IMG/VR virus record: IMGVR_UViG_3300042350_000992
Span: 1 to 39,404 of that record
Length of the DNA: 39,404 nt
Origin: a virus
Direction: 5' to 3' (one strand)
Below, in pieces: positions 28,883 through 37,854 of the stretch. The position numbers and the translations under genes are program-made. The notes below the pieces were generated by a model. That model ran no database searches, was not told the DNA's origin, and saw nothing but the letters and a program-made list of their open reading frames with translations. Numbering within the stretch: position 1 is the stretch's first letter; every line of letters begins with the position of its first letter.

Positions 28883-28915
28883 CTACCAGACTTATACACC
28901 TCACGGGGCTGGTAG
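28883..28915 (-). other. Leader hairpin upstream of scaffold gene
   Basis: CTACCAG (28883-28889) and CTGGTAG (28909-28915) form a perfect 7-bp stem in the 126-base gap between the LysM gene and the scaffold gene. The gap could hold a promoter or processing site for the scaffold-capsid transcript. No clear -35/-10 pair is seen. Confidence 0.45.
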
Positions 28916-28934
28916 GTCCGTGTAGGGAATCTAT

Positions 28935-30347
28935 TTAGAACTGACCTGCTGAGGAACCTCTACGCAAGTATGTAGTTGACAGTCCTGCTGCACCTACGCC
29001 TGATGAACCGCTAAATGTTCCTATTTCTTTTTCTGCTAACTGTGTACGCTTACGCTGAGCAGAGGCAAGTCCTTTAAATACTTCTTCTTCTGCAACCTGT
29101 TGGTTGTAATTAATTTTATCTTCATCATAAATTTGAGATAACTTAGTAGTAGTAGGAAGTATGTCTGAAATAGTAGAGTATCCTCTACGTGCTGTGGCTA
29201 GGTCTACGCCAAATTTAGCCAATGATTCTGCGCTAGTCATACTAGTTGTAAGCCCACCCTGCGCTAATGCTGCGCTACCAATCTCTGCTGCAGTTACCTT
29301 TTCTTGTAATCTAGGTAAATTTTCTTTTGGACTTAAAAAGTAACTAACTAACTCTGTATCTGTAATTTTATAAAAATCACGTAGAGTTTTTTTAACTAAT
29401 GGGTCTGCATTCTCAACACGATTAACTACAGTAGATACTCTGTCTTTAAACTCAACAGGGGATATATCTCCACCAATAATATTAGCCATTGCAGCCTGTC
29501 GTGTTTTTTTATCTGTACCTAATAAGGCTTGTTGCCCATATGCACGAAGTGTTTCTGAGTAACTATCCTCAAGGGCTAGATACTCTCCTTCTGTTAATGC
29601 ATTAAGGCCAGCAGCAGTTCTTGTTGTGTTCCCAGCAAAACGTGTTTGATATGTTTTGTTTTGACGCAATTCAATAATTGCTTCATTTGAAGTTAATCCT
29701 TGTTTCATGTATCCAGCAATAACTGGAGCCAAATCATCTAATCCGTATAAAGCAAAAGTTGAATTAAGTAATGCAAAAGCATCTCTAGTATCTTTGCTTA
29801 TTTCAGAGCCTGCTCCACCCGCTCCAGCCGCTCCGCCTACTTCAGGTTTCTTAGGGCTACTAGCGTCTATCTTTGCTTGGATTGCAGCATTAATTGCTAG
29901 ACCTTGTTCAGCACCAGTTTTACCAGCAATTGCTGCTGCGTACTCTGCATCAGTTAAACTTGTTACTGGATTAAAAGTATCTCCATAATAACCAGCAGCA
30001 GATACACCACCTCTTGCTTCAATTTCTGCCTTAGTTGCTACACCAGCAGCAATAGCAGCAGCCTCTGCTGCGGGATTGCGAACAAATCCTGGCGGAGTAT
30101 TAGCGGCTCCTGTAGTAGTACCACCTGTGGCTGCACCACCAGTTGCTGTACTACCTGTAGCAGTACCTGTGGCTGTAGAACCAGTTGCTGTTTGTTTTCC
30201 TGGGATTAAAAATGTTTGTCCAGGTTTAATTAAATTAGGATTAGTTATTTGTGGGTTTGCTGCTTGAATTGCTTTAACTGTTGTTTTATTAGCCTTAGCA
30301 ATTGCTGATAATGTATCGCCTTTTTTAACCTGTACAGTCTGTGCCAT
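28935..30347 (-). CDS. LysM-domain virion protein
   Basis: 470 residues. Residues 4-49 form a LysM domain (VQVKKGDTLSAIAKANKTTV, then PNLIKPGQTFLIPG), which binds peptidoglycan. A Thr/Gly/Ala-rich linker (50-85) follows, then about 380 residues of helical, Ala-rich sequence without a known motif. No signal peptide or catalytic motif is seen, so it is probably a virion protein that meets the wall during DNA entry. It overlaps the upstream gene by one base (TAATG). Confidence 0.7.
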   Translation of the reverse strand: MAQTVQVKKGDTLSAIAKANKTTVKAIQAANPQITNPNLIKPGQTFLIPGKQTATGSTATGTATGSTATGGAATGGTTTGAANTPPGFVRNPAAEAAAIAAGVATKAEIEARGGVSAAGYYGDTFNPVTSLTDAEYAAAIAGKTGAEQGLAINAAIQAKIDASSPKKPEVGGAAGAGGAGSEISKDTRDAFALLNSTFALYGLDDLAPVIAGYMKQGLTSNEAIIELRQNKTYQTRFAGNTTRTAAGLNALTEGEYLALEDSYSETLRAYGQQALLGTDKKTRQAAMANIIGGDISPVEFKDRVSTVVNRVENADPLVKKTLRDFYKITDTELVSYFLSPKENLPRLQEKVTAAEIGSAALAQGGLTTSMTSAESLAKFGVDLATARRGYSTISDILPTTTKLSQIYDEDKINYNQQVAEEEVFKGLASAQRKRTQLAEKEIGTFSGSSGVGAAGLSTTYLRRGSSAGQF

Positions 30348-31591
30348 TAGCCTACCACTCCAAACATTCTAAGAATATCATTAGCATATCCTGCTGCTTC
30401 ATCTCTAGCATTCTTAGTCTTGCCCCATTCTGGTTTATTACGAAGTAACTTCTCAAACTCTGTAGTAGACATAACTCCAGGCTTACCATTGTTTCTTAGT
30501 GCTACTTGAATATCTTTATCAAACGCATCTAAAGATTCTGATGGTACTTCTAAAACTTGAGACTTTGTATTAGCAAACTGAGTTGCTAAATTTTTAATAC
30601 TAATTCCATTATCAATAGAATCACCTAGATTTGTATAGAAACTCTTAGCAAGATTACGAATCTTTTGTTGTTGCTGCTCTAGTTTACCAGTAGATAAACT
30701 GCCACCTGTCCTAAGCCCACCAAGCACATCATCAAGGGCTTCCTGTGTACTTAACTTAATACCATAATTAGCAGCATAACTCTTTAAGGATGAAATGCTT
30801 TGGGCTATAGAACCTGTACCAGAAGCAATGGCTTCTAAGGAAGTACCACGAACTGATGGCTTAATAGTATCTGCCATTATACGTGCATAATCTTCTTCGT
30901 TTAATAAAGAACCAGACTCAATTAATTTACCGCCAACTGTTTTTTGTTTAACAACAGCCTTCTTCATTTCTGCACTTACACTATCAAAGAAAGTTTTTCT
31001 TTCAGCAGGTGTCGCTTCACGCCCAAGCATATCTACTGTAAAGGCATCAATTAATTGATTAGCATCTTGCTTAGTTATTTCTTGCCCACGTTGTGTTGGC
31101 CCACCACCACCATAACTAGGTTGAGAATTAAGCCATGTATTAAAGGTAGTTAACTCACCACTTGCATTAGGATTAAATAAAAGGGCTTCTATAATCTCTT
31201 TACTTTGATTATTAGAAGCATCTAATATAGCATCGCTAAGTCCAGCATCTGATTTTGTATTATAATCTTTTTCTGTTAAGTAACCTTTGCGATATAAACC
31301 AGTACGCAATGCCTCTATATTACCGCCAGCATCTTTTTTAACTTCACGAATAATTTGATTATAGTCAGCAAAAGTAAAGTTTTTACCATCGGGTGTTATA
31401 TATAAGAAACGTTGATAAGCAGCACCGTCTTGACCAGCAACAGTAATAATACGCTTAGTGCCAGTTCTATCCCAACCAATTTCTAATTGATTTTCGGCAC
31501 CTTCGGCAAAATAGTTTTTAATTGTAGTTGCATTAGATGACCCAGGAGCACCGTAAACATTTAATGTTTCTGCCAATTTATCTACCCTCAA
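30347..31591 (-). CDS. Probable internal virion protein
   Basis: 414 residues, mostly helical, with ITPDGKNFTFADYNQIIREV near 85-104 and MLGREATPAERKTFFDSVSA at about 190-209. The end (EFEKLLRNKPEWGKTKNARD) is basic. It sits between the 1754-residue protein and the LysM protein, a set typical of ejected internal proteins in short-tailed phages. No enzyme motif recognised. It overlaps the upstream gene by 14 bases. Confidence 0.55.
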   Translation of the reverse strand: MRVDKLAETLNVYGAPGSSNATTIKNYFAEGAENQLEIGWDRTGTKRIITVAGQDGAAYQRFLYITPDGKNFTFADYNQIIREVKKDAGGNIEALRTGLYRKGYLTEKDYNTKSDAGLSDAILDASNNQSKEIIEALLFNPNASGELTTFNTWLNSQPSYGGGGPTQRGQEITKQDANQLIDAFTVDMLGREATPAERKTFFDSVSAEMKKAVVKQKTVGGKLIESGSLLNEEDYARIMADTIKPSVRGTSLEAIASGTGSIAQSISSLKSYAANYGIKLSTQEALDDVLGGLRTGGSLSTGKLEQQQQKIRNLAKSFYTNLGDSIDNGISIKNLATQFANTKSQVLEVPSESLDAFDKDIQVALRNNGKPGVMSTTEFEKLLRNKPEWGKTKNARDEAAGYANDILRMFGVVG

Positions 31592-34500
31592 TTCCTGCTA
31601 TAGTTGATTCTCTAGAATAGTAGTTAAGCAAGCCAGTAAATATAATTCTGGTTGCTTCTTTTACTTCTGGACTTGTTTGGCTAAGTTCTTTTAATATGTT
31701 AAGAACTTGTTCTTTTCTTGTTGATTTTAAATTACTAAAATCAAAACGTTTAGAAAGTCTTTCATCTTCTGCAAGAGTTAAAAAGTCTGAAACTTGACGG
31801 ACTGCAAGATTCATTGATGACCTTGTCTTCTTATCAATAGGAGAGTTAGGGTCCGCAACTGCATCCGCAAGGGTTTTAAACATAACCTTTAGATTTCCTC
31901 TATTGTCTCCCTTACCGCCAATTTCAGCATCAAGGTATGGGTTAGATATTAAAAGAGCGGTGCGTTCTTGTGAAGCCTTATCAATTAATTGTCGTCTATC
32001 TCCATAAACTGATTTTTTCTTTAAGGCTTCGTTTAGTGTATCTTCAATAGCAAAGTATCTTTGCTTATCCTCTGCTACCTGCACGCTAGTTAAGTAATCT
32101 TCAAACTCTGGAATATCTACTAAGCCTTCAGATTGCATCCAAGCATATATGTCTGGATTATATTCGCCAGACTTTGGTGCAAATAAATAACCTATTTCTT
32201 TGTAGGTATCAATAAACTTTTTATTTTTAATAGACCAATTTTTTACTTCACTGGTAGTAGCAATAAGAACTTTAAATTCTTTGGTATTGCGTGGTACTAA
32301 ATATATTACTTTTCCTGGATTTTTACCAACCCATGTAGCAACGGCTAAGTCAAATACATCTATGTCTTCATTTTCAACGTTGCGATTTAACGCATTGTAT
32401 ACATCCCAAAAAGATGATTTCCAAGTAGTAATACCAGTCTTCTTTAAAAATCCTGGTAATCCTTGAGAGTCACGTAAGGTTGGTTGGCCTGGAGATATTT
32501 GTCCAAGCATGTTACGTGCAACAACAATACTATTTGTTGAAATTTTAAGTTTAGAAATATATTTTGCACGCTCTTCTGTAGTTGCATCTTCTGGCAACCC
32601 ATTACCAAATGCTTGTGCATGAGCAATTGCCTGCAACATTGCAGTTCCCTTTTGCCTATCTAACTCAGTAGACAAAAGAGTAGAAAGTATGCTGTCACCA
32701 AACATAGGTAACAAAGCACTTCGCAATGTCATTCTATCGCCAAACTGACCTAGTGCTATTGAGTCAAATGTTTCAGCAATTTTAGTAGTTGATGGTTGTA
32801 TCTCATCCTTAAGCACGCTTGGAACAAGTGGTAACTCTCTTAGAAGTGCTCTGCTAACTACAACAGCAACAGATGCTAAAGGTCCAGCCAGTGCTGGTTG
32901 TCCTGCATCAGGTGAAAATGATGGGTTTGTTAATCTTAACTTAAGAGTAAACTCATTAAATGTTGGAATTTGCAATGTTTGGTTGCCAGTAAGCGTACGA
33001 AGTACTGGCTCTATTGCACCATTGATAATTGAATCTGTAGGAAAGACAATAAACTTATCACCCTTCTCATCTTCATAAACATCTCCAGATGCCTCAAGGC
33101 CTGTATGTAGTAGGCGAGTACGATATAAAGCCCGTAAAGGTTTCTTTGTATATAGACGCCAGACTCTACGATAAAAATCTTCAGTTGCTCTATAGAATCT
33201 ACCTACTGACCTAATAGAAATAGCAAAGTTGCTTCGAATAGATGGGTTATCTACAAACTCTAATAGTTCATCAGTAGCACGAGTAAGGGCTAACTGAGTA
33301 ACCTGTCTTTCAGCATGTTCTTTTCCACGTGCTTTAGCAATAGCAGTACTCAGTGTTGGATTTTCTTCAATTGCATTTTTAACATAACGCTCTTGAAATA
33401 CTTTTTCGTAAGGCTTTAAATCTTTAAGTGCTCTTTCTGTAAATAATAATAGAAAAGGATTACGATTAAACCCAGTTACGGTTGCATCCATAACATCCAT
33501 TGTCCAGTTTTGCCACTTTGAATAAAGGTAACCAATTCCTTCGCCCTCTTCAAATACCTTCATATCTTTTTCTGGACCAACATTATATAAACGTGTTTGT
33601 ACGTTTGTTGTTGGCTGATAACCTTGAGTTAAATCTTCAAATCTAGCAAAATCAATTTCAGCGGATGCTTTGCTCCAAGGGTCTTTAACTATCTTTGCAA
33701 CACCTTCAGCATTTGTTTCAATTGATTTTTTGGCTGCAGTAACTGCTTTAAATAATTTTTCATTGTAGTTAGTTGAACCGCCATGAAAAGTATTTCTCAT
33801 ATCCATTAGCATATTATCTACGTGGATACGGGCAATCTGTACATCTGAAATACCACGTTGACGATATAGTACTGTAGTACTAAACAAAGACAAAAATCCT
33901 TCTAACTTTGTTTTGCTCTCCATAATATAATCATCGTCAAAACCTTTTGGAACTCTTTCAACGCCTACATCTTTAAGAATACTATGACGTGCGTTAATAA
34001 AATCATCAGGTGTTTTTAATGCTTTGTATCTAAAGAAAGCATTAACTGGATTTACTACTGCACCTTCTGCAATTTTTTCACTGTTGTAAGAAAAACGAAT
34101 ATTCCAGTTATCGTAATGAGCAAGAGCAATTTGCTTTGTTGACATTTTATTAATATCTATAGCACGGTATGCTTTACCTAAAGCAAGACCTGCCTCATTG
34201 ACTGCTTTGGTTAAATTACTGCTAACAAAAACTGAATCCACATAATCAATATCAATTTTTCCAGTCATCATACTACGGGCAGCAACAGAGTTACCCATTG
34301 AATCAAGAATATTTGGACTGTATTTCATTAACCGAGTTAAAGTTTCTGAACTTATTGGACCATTTTTTCCTGTGTAAAGTTCCATAACTCTTAATAATGT
34401 TTCTTCTTTAATCGCCTGGTGAGCCACATCAGCAAGGGCTACTTCATATCCGTATTGTTTGGATAACTTAGCACGTACATCTTCTAAAATATTTAAACGG

Positions 34501-36842
34501 TCTTGGCTATTTAATTTTTTAGTTGGGTCTTTTGATGGAAATATTTTATAAAATCCACGCTTATACATACCCTGGGTTGTTTTAGAACCAGTGGTTGCTT
34601 CAAGTATTGTTCGGGCCTCACGACCACCAAATACAAAATTACGTAGGTCATTTGAATTTCCTGTAAGAGCATTAAAAACTGTTTCATCTATACTGCTACG
34701 CATTCCAAGACGTGGAAAAAGAGTATGGGTAACCCAAAAATCTAAAAAGAATTTTGAAAATTTATTTCTAGTAGCGCCGCCAATTACATTCATAAAATTT
34801 ATTTTTTCAGACAGTCTTGAACTTGCTGCTGTTTGATAAATTAAATCATATGGCAACGGAGCAATACTTTTTGCAACCTGTGATGGCTGAACAATTCCTT
34901 TAGATGCTTGAAAAAATGATTCGCCTTCACGCCTAATTAATGCTGGATGTAATACTCCAACTAGTTCAGTTGGTATTTGAGACTGGACTGTTGAAAACAT
35001 ACCAGTTTCATTAAAAGTAGCAGCAAGGATTTCATCTGCAACTTTTTGTCCATTAGGTGAGCCAAGCATTCCACTTTTTATCATAACTGCTGAATAAAGA
35101 TTACGAATCATTGTAAGTTGTATTTCTGGGCTTTCTTTTAAGAATGCCTCTGTAAATGCATAGGCTAAATCTTTTTTACCTAAAGCAAGTATTGCTAAAT
35201 TTCTAACATCTGATTCTGTTTTAACTGCATCTTCACCATACAAAATACGACCAGGGCTGCGTGTAAGTCCAACAGATATTTTATTCATTGCTTTACGGGT
35301 TTTAGAAATATCTCCCTGTAATTCAATAATATCTTTTACTGCTGGATTAATTAAATTATCGCCATCATCGGCTACTTTTTTTAATACATCTAATACAGTA
35401 GATAATTCTTTTTCGCCCTTATCAATATAAGATGTTATATTTGCATTTTTAGAAGTTGGATTAAAGATAGCATCAATTACTTTACTTGAAGCAGAACTAA
35501 GACTTCTAAAATTCTTTGCTACTGGAATTCCATTTCTACGGAAATTTACAGTATCAACACGACCAGATAATAATAAGCCCATGTCTTCATGGTCCATAAA
35601 GAATTTCTTTGCAGATGATGCATCAAAGACTTCTTCTTTTGCTAATTTTTTAACAACATCAAGATTGGCCCAGTCTGGAAAGTCAATACGTATTTGCTTA
35701 TATGCAAGACCTTTTGCAACAGAGCCTTCTGCATCTGCATAATTTTTAACTGCTTTGCCTAGTTGCTCATCCCAAAGTTTAATAACATCGGCTTGTTTAA
35801 AAACAAAATCTACTCCACCTTCAACATCTCCACGCTCAGAAAGAAAAACAAATTGGTCAGCAAGTCTTTCGCCACGACCTTTAATTCCACCAAAACGACC
35901 AACTGCTTCTGGTATCCCAGCAACACCTTTACCAATAGCACGGCCACCTTTAATAATTGGTCCAACGCCAGTATAGGTAAGTGGGTCAATTGCTAATTGA
36001 TAAGTAGCATCTAAAGGACCAGACACTATATTAGCGGCAGCAACTTGACCTTTTTTTGTAGTTAAGTCAATACCAATTGTTTTAAGAAGTTTAACAGCCC
36101 AATAATTTTTATCAACATCTGGGTCGGCTTTTAACATACTGCCAACCTTATCTCTGCCTGGAGAAACTTGAGTAAAAACTTTAATTTCTTTTAATAACTC
36201 ATTAAATTGCTCAGGCTCGTCTCCCATAAATTGAATTGCCTTAAGCATACTTTCATCCGAATCACCATATAGGTCAATTGACTCCCCTGGAGTTCTGCCT
36301 TCTATAGTGCCACGTATTAAAGTTACTAATGCTTTACCGTGTTTAGTTTCGTACTCAGAAACTTTATCCCATCTCCAAGAATTTTTTCCATCAAAAGCCT
36401 CGCTAATAAGTTTTTTGCTAAAACGTGAACCTTTATCTTGTTCGGCTTGTTGCTCAACTTGATAAGGAGTATTTAAAGTTTTATAATATTTATCGGCTAC
36501 TGTAAATCCTGCAATAAGTGGACTAAAATAAAGTTTAGCAGTATTACTTAATGTTTGACCTGCTGCTTCAACTACTCTACCAAGTGTACTTAATTCAGGA
36601 GAAAATCGTTTTTCTTTAGAAAAAAGATATCTAATATTATCTTGAACCACTGGGTCAAATTCAAGAAATTCTTTACGCCCTGCTTCTTCGCTAAGTTGTA
36701 AAAGTCTTTTTGCTTCTTTTCTGGCATAGCCTAATTGGCTAAGTTGTTTTTGTTGAGAAAGCGGCAAGCCAGCATCAATTGCTGCTTTATAAATATTAGG
36801 GCTTAGTTCACCTACAACAGGGTCTAATTTTATTTCGGCCAT
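31578..36842 (-). CDS. Giant internal virion protein (ejection protein)
   Basis: 1754 residues, the largest gene. It is mainly helical with repeated Lys/Glu-rich stretches and a few moderately hydrophobic segments (about 105-125 LYFSPLIAGFTVADKYYKTL; a Pro/Ala/Val-rich one near 1340). I see no Walker, protease or lysozyme motif. Its place between portal-side genes and scaffold/capsid, and the lack of a long tape-measure gene among the tail genes, fits a podovirus internal protein released into the cell with the DNA. A tape-measure protein is the other possibility. Start overlaps the 36842 gene stop (TAATG). Confidence 0.6.
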   Translation of the reverse strand: MAEIKLDPVVGELSPNIYKAAIDAGLPLSQQKQLSQLGYARKEAKRLLQLSEEAGRKEFLEFDPVVQDNIRYLFSKEKRFSPELSTLGRVVEAAGQTLSNTAKLYFSPLIAGFTVADKYYKTLNTPYQVEQQAEQDKGSRFSKKLISEAFDGKNSWRWDKVSEYETKHGKALVTLIRGTIEGRTPGESIDLYGDSDESMLKAIQFMGDEPEQFNELLKEIKVFTQVSPGRDKVGSMLKADPDVDKNYWAVKLLKTIGIDLTTKKGQVAAANIVSGPLDATYQLAIDPLTYTGVGPIIKGGRAIGKGVAGIPEAVGRFGGIKGRGERLADQFVFLSERGDVEGGVDFVFKQADVIKLWDEQLGKAVKNYADAEGSVAKGLAYKQIRIDFPDWANLDVVKKLAKEEVFDASSAKKFFMDHEDMGLLLSGRVDTVNFRRNGIPVAKNFRSLSSASSKVIDAIFNPTSKNANITSYIDKGEKELSTVLDVLKKVADDGDNLINPAVKDIIELQGDISKTRKAMNKISVGLTRSPGRILYGEDAVKTESDVRNLAILALGKKDLAYAFTEAFLKESPEIQLTMIRNLYSAVMIKSGMLGSPNGQKVADEILAATFNETGMFSTVQSQIPTELVGVLHPALIRREGESFFQASKGIVQPSQVAKSIAPLPYDLIYQTAASSRLSEKINFMNVIGGATRNKFSKFFLDFWVTHTLFPRLGMRSSIDETVFNALTGNSNDLRNFVFGGREARTILEATTGSKTTQGMYKRGFYKIFPSKDPTKKLNSQDRLNILEDVRAKLSKQYGYEVALADVAHQAIKEETLLRVMELYTGKNGPISSETLTRLMKYSPNILDSMGNSVAARSMMTGKIDIDYVDSVFVSSNLTKAVNEAGLALGKAYRAIDINKMSTKQIALAHYDNWNIRFSYNSEKIAEGAVVNPVNAFFRYKALKTPDDFINARHSILKDVGVERVPKGFDDDYIMESKTKLEGFLSLFSTTVLYRQRGISDVQIARIHVDNMLMDMRNTFHGGSTNYNEKLFKAVTAAKKSIETNAEGVAKIVKDPWSKASAEIDFARFEDLTQGYQPTTNVQTRLYNVGPEKDMKVFEEGEGIGYLYSKWQNWTMDVMDATVTGFNRNPFLLLFTERALKDLKPYEKVFQERYVKNAIEENPTLSTAIAKARGKEHAERQVTQLALTRATDELLEFVDNPSIRSNFAISIRSVGRFYRATEDFYRRVWRLYTKKPLRALYRTRLLHTGLEASGDVYEDEKGDKFIVFPTDSIINGAIEPVLRTLTGNQTLQIPTFNEFTLKLRLTNPSFSPDAGQPALAGPLASVAVVVSRALLRELPLVPSVLKDEIQPSTTKIAETFDSIALGQFGDRMTLRSALLPMFGDSILSTLLSTELDRQKGTAMLQAIAHAQAFGNGLPEDATTEERAKYISKLKISTNSIVVARNMLGQISPGQPTLRDSQGLPGFLKKTGITTWKSSFWDVYNALNRNVENEDIDVFDLAVATWVGKNPGKVIYLVPRNTKEFKVLIATTSEVKNWSIKNKKFIDTYKEIGYLFAPKSGEYNPDIYAWMQSEGLVDIPEFEDYLTSVQVAEDKQRYFAIEDTLNEALKKKSVYGDRRQLIDKASQERTALLISNPYLDAEIGGKGDNRGNLKVMFKTLADAVADPNSPIDKKTRSSMNLAVRQVSDFLTLAEDERLSKRFDFSNLKSTRKEQVLNILKELSQTSPEVKEATRIIFTGLLNYYSRESTIAGIEGR

Positions 36843-37261
36843 TAATATCCAGCATCATCTAGCATGCGAAATAACATTTCAGAATCGCCTGAAACATCAT
36901 ACTGTGCAAGGCCTCTAGCAATTTCTTTTATTGTTGGCTCTTGATTTGGTAATCTTCCAAGCGCAATCGAACCAGGGCCATCCCCAATATCTATACCACT
37001 AGTAATGCTTTCATTTTTACGAGATGTAGGAGCAAACAATGGTTGCAAATCTTCTAATGTATTTTGAGGAATTGGATTACCAGCCATAGGCGCTGCTACT
37101 TGTTGGTCGTAGGTTGCTTGTCCTTGTCCGTATGGTAATCCTGACATGTAGGTTGCGGCTTGTGTTGGACCCCCGTCAGTGCGTTGACTAAGAGCGCCAG
37201 GGCCTGATACTGGGGCTGGGTTATTCGGTTTTCTATATCCACCTTGCTCCATCATTGACAT
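36842..37261 (-). CDS. Hypothetical Pro/Gly-rich protein
   Basis: 139 residues. The N-terminal 90 residues are rich in Pro, Gly and Gln (PNNPAPVSGPGALSQRTDGG, GLPYGQGQATYDQQVAAPMA), likely disordered. The end (EIARGLAQYDVSGDSEMLFR) is helical. It lies between the Ntn hydrolase and the giant internal protein, so it may be a virion or maturation cofactor. AGGAGATATT precedes the ATG. Confidence 0.55.
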   Translation of the reverse strand: MSMMEQGGYRKPNNPAPVSGPGALSQRTDGGPTQAATYMSGLPYGQGQATYDQQVAAPMAGNPIPQNTLEDLQPLFAPTSRKNESITSGIDIGDGPGSIALGRLPNQEPTIKEIARGLAQYDVSGDSEMLFRMLDDAGY

Positions 37262-37269
37262 AATATCTC

Positions 37270-37839
37270 CTACTTAGTAAATTGTGTTTTTATATGAACA
37301 GGTCCACCGCACCAAATATTATATTGAATTGCAATGTTTACTGCCTTCTTAGCAGCGCTTGATGCTTTTGCATGTGTCTTTGTTTCAAGTTCCATTGATG
37401 CTAATGCACCAAGGGCTAATCCCCCACCAGAACCAATTCCATATAAACTTTTATCATCTCGCATATATCCAAAGTCATCGGTAACTTGATATAACTTTCC
37501 ATTAAAACAAACTAATGCATCCCAACCAGTATCATCATCGCTTTTGGTTTTAGGTGCTGGTTCATAGCCTGCATCTGTTAATGTTTGTTTCATAGATGGT
37601 AATACTCTTATCATCATAAAACGGTCTGGGTCTTGCGTCTTAATTACTTTAGGCGGTTGCCATAAGTTGTTAAGAATATCTCCTGCTATAGCATCACCTG
37701 CTACTGCAATTAGATACTCACCAACTTTAACTATCTTGTCATAACCCTTTGCTACATAAGGTCTTTCGGTATATGTAGTCATTGAATCTGCTGCTAAGAC
37801 AGCCCAGCCATTACCCTGTATGCCGACTATTACTGTCAT
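37270..37839 (-). CDS. Proteasome-beta/HslV-like Ntn hydrolase, candidate head protease
   Basis: About 189 residues. I prefer the second of two adjacent ATGs (37839), since it leaves Met-Thr and removal of Met exposes a catalytic Thr1. TVIVGIQGNGWAVLAAD aligns with the HslV/proteasome start; Asp17 and a Lys at position 34 (DKIVKV) take the usual Asp17/Lys33 places. YGIGSGGGLALGALA gives the GSG turn with the Ser129 equivalent. YNIWCGG has Asn and Cys where proteasomes have Asp166 and Ser169. The usual herpes-type or ClpP-type prohead protease is absent, and the gene lies next to portal. A role in prohead maturation is my inference. Its start is 12 bases from the portal stop. Confidence 0.8.
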   Translation of the reverse strand: MTVIVGIQGNGWAVLAADSMTTYTERPYVAKGYDKIVKVGEYLIAVAGDAIAGDILNNLWQPPKVIKTQDPDRFMMIRVLPSMKQTLTDAGYEPAPKTKSDDDTGWDALVCFNGKLYQVTDDFGYMRDDKSLYGIGSGGGLALGALASMELETKTHAKASSAAKKAVNIAIQYNIWCGGPVHIKTQFTK

Positions 37840-37854
37840 CATCCCCCGCTTAAG

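Noticed and set aside
28809-28904. N-terminal extension of the scaffold protein
   Set aside because: The upstream frame is open but has no ribosome site, and holds a 7-bp hairpin; the acidic scaffold-type start is at 28808.
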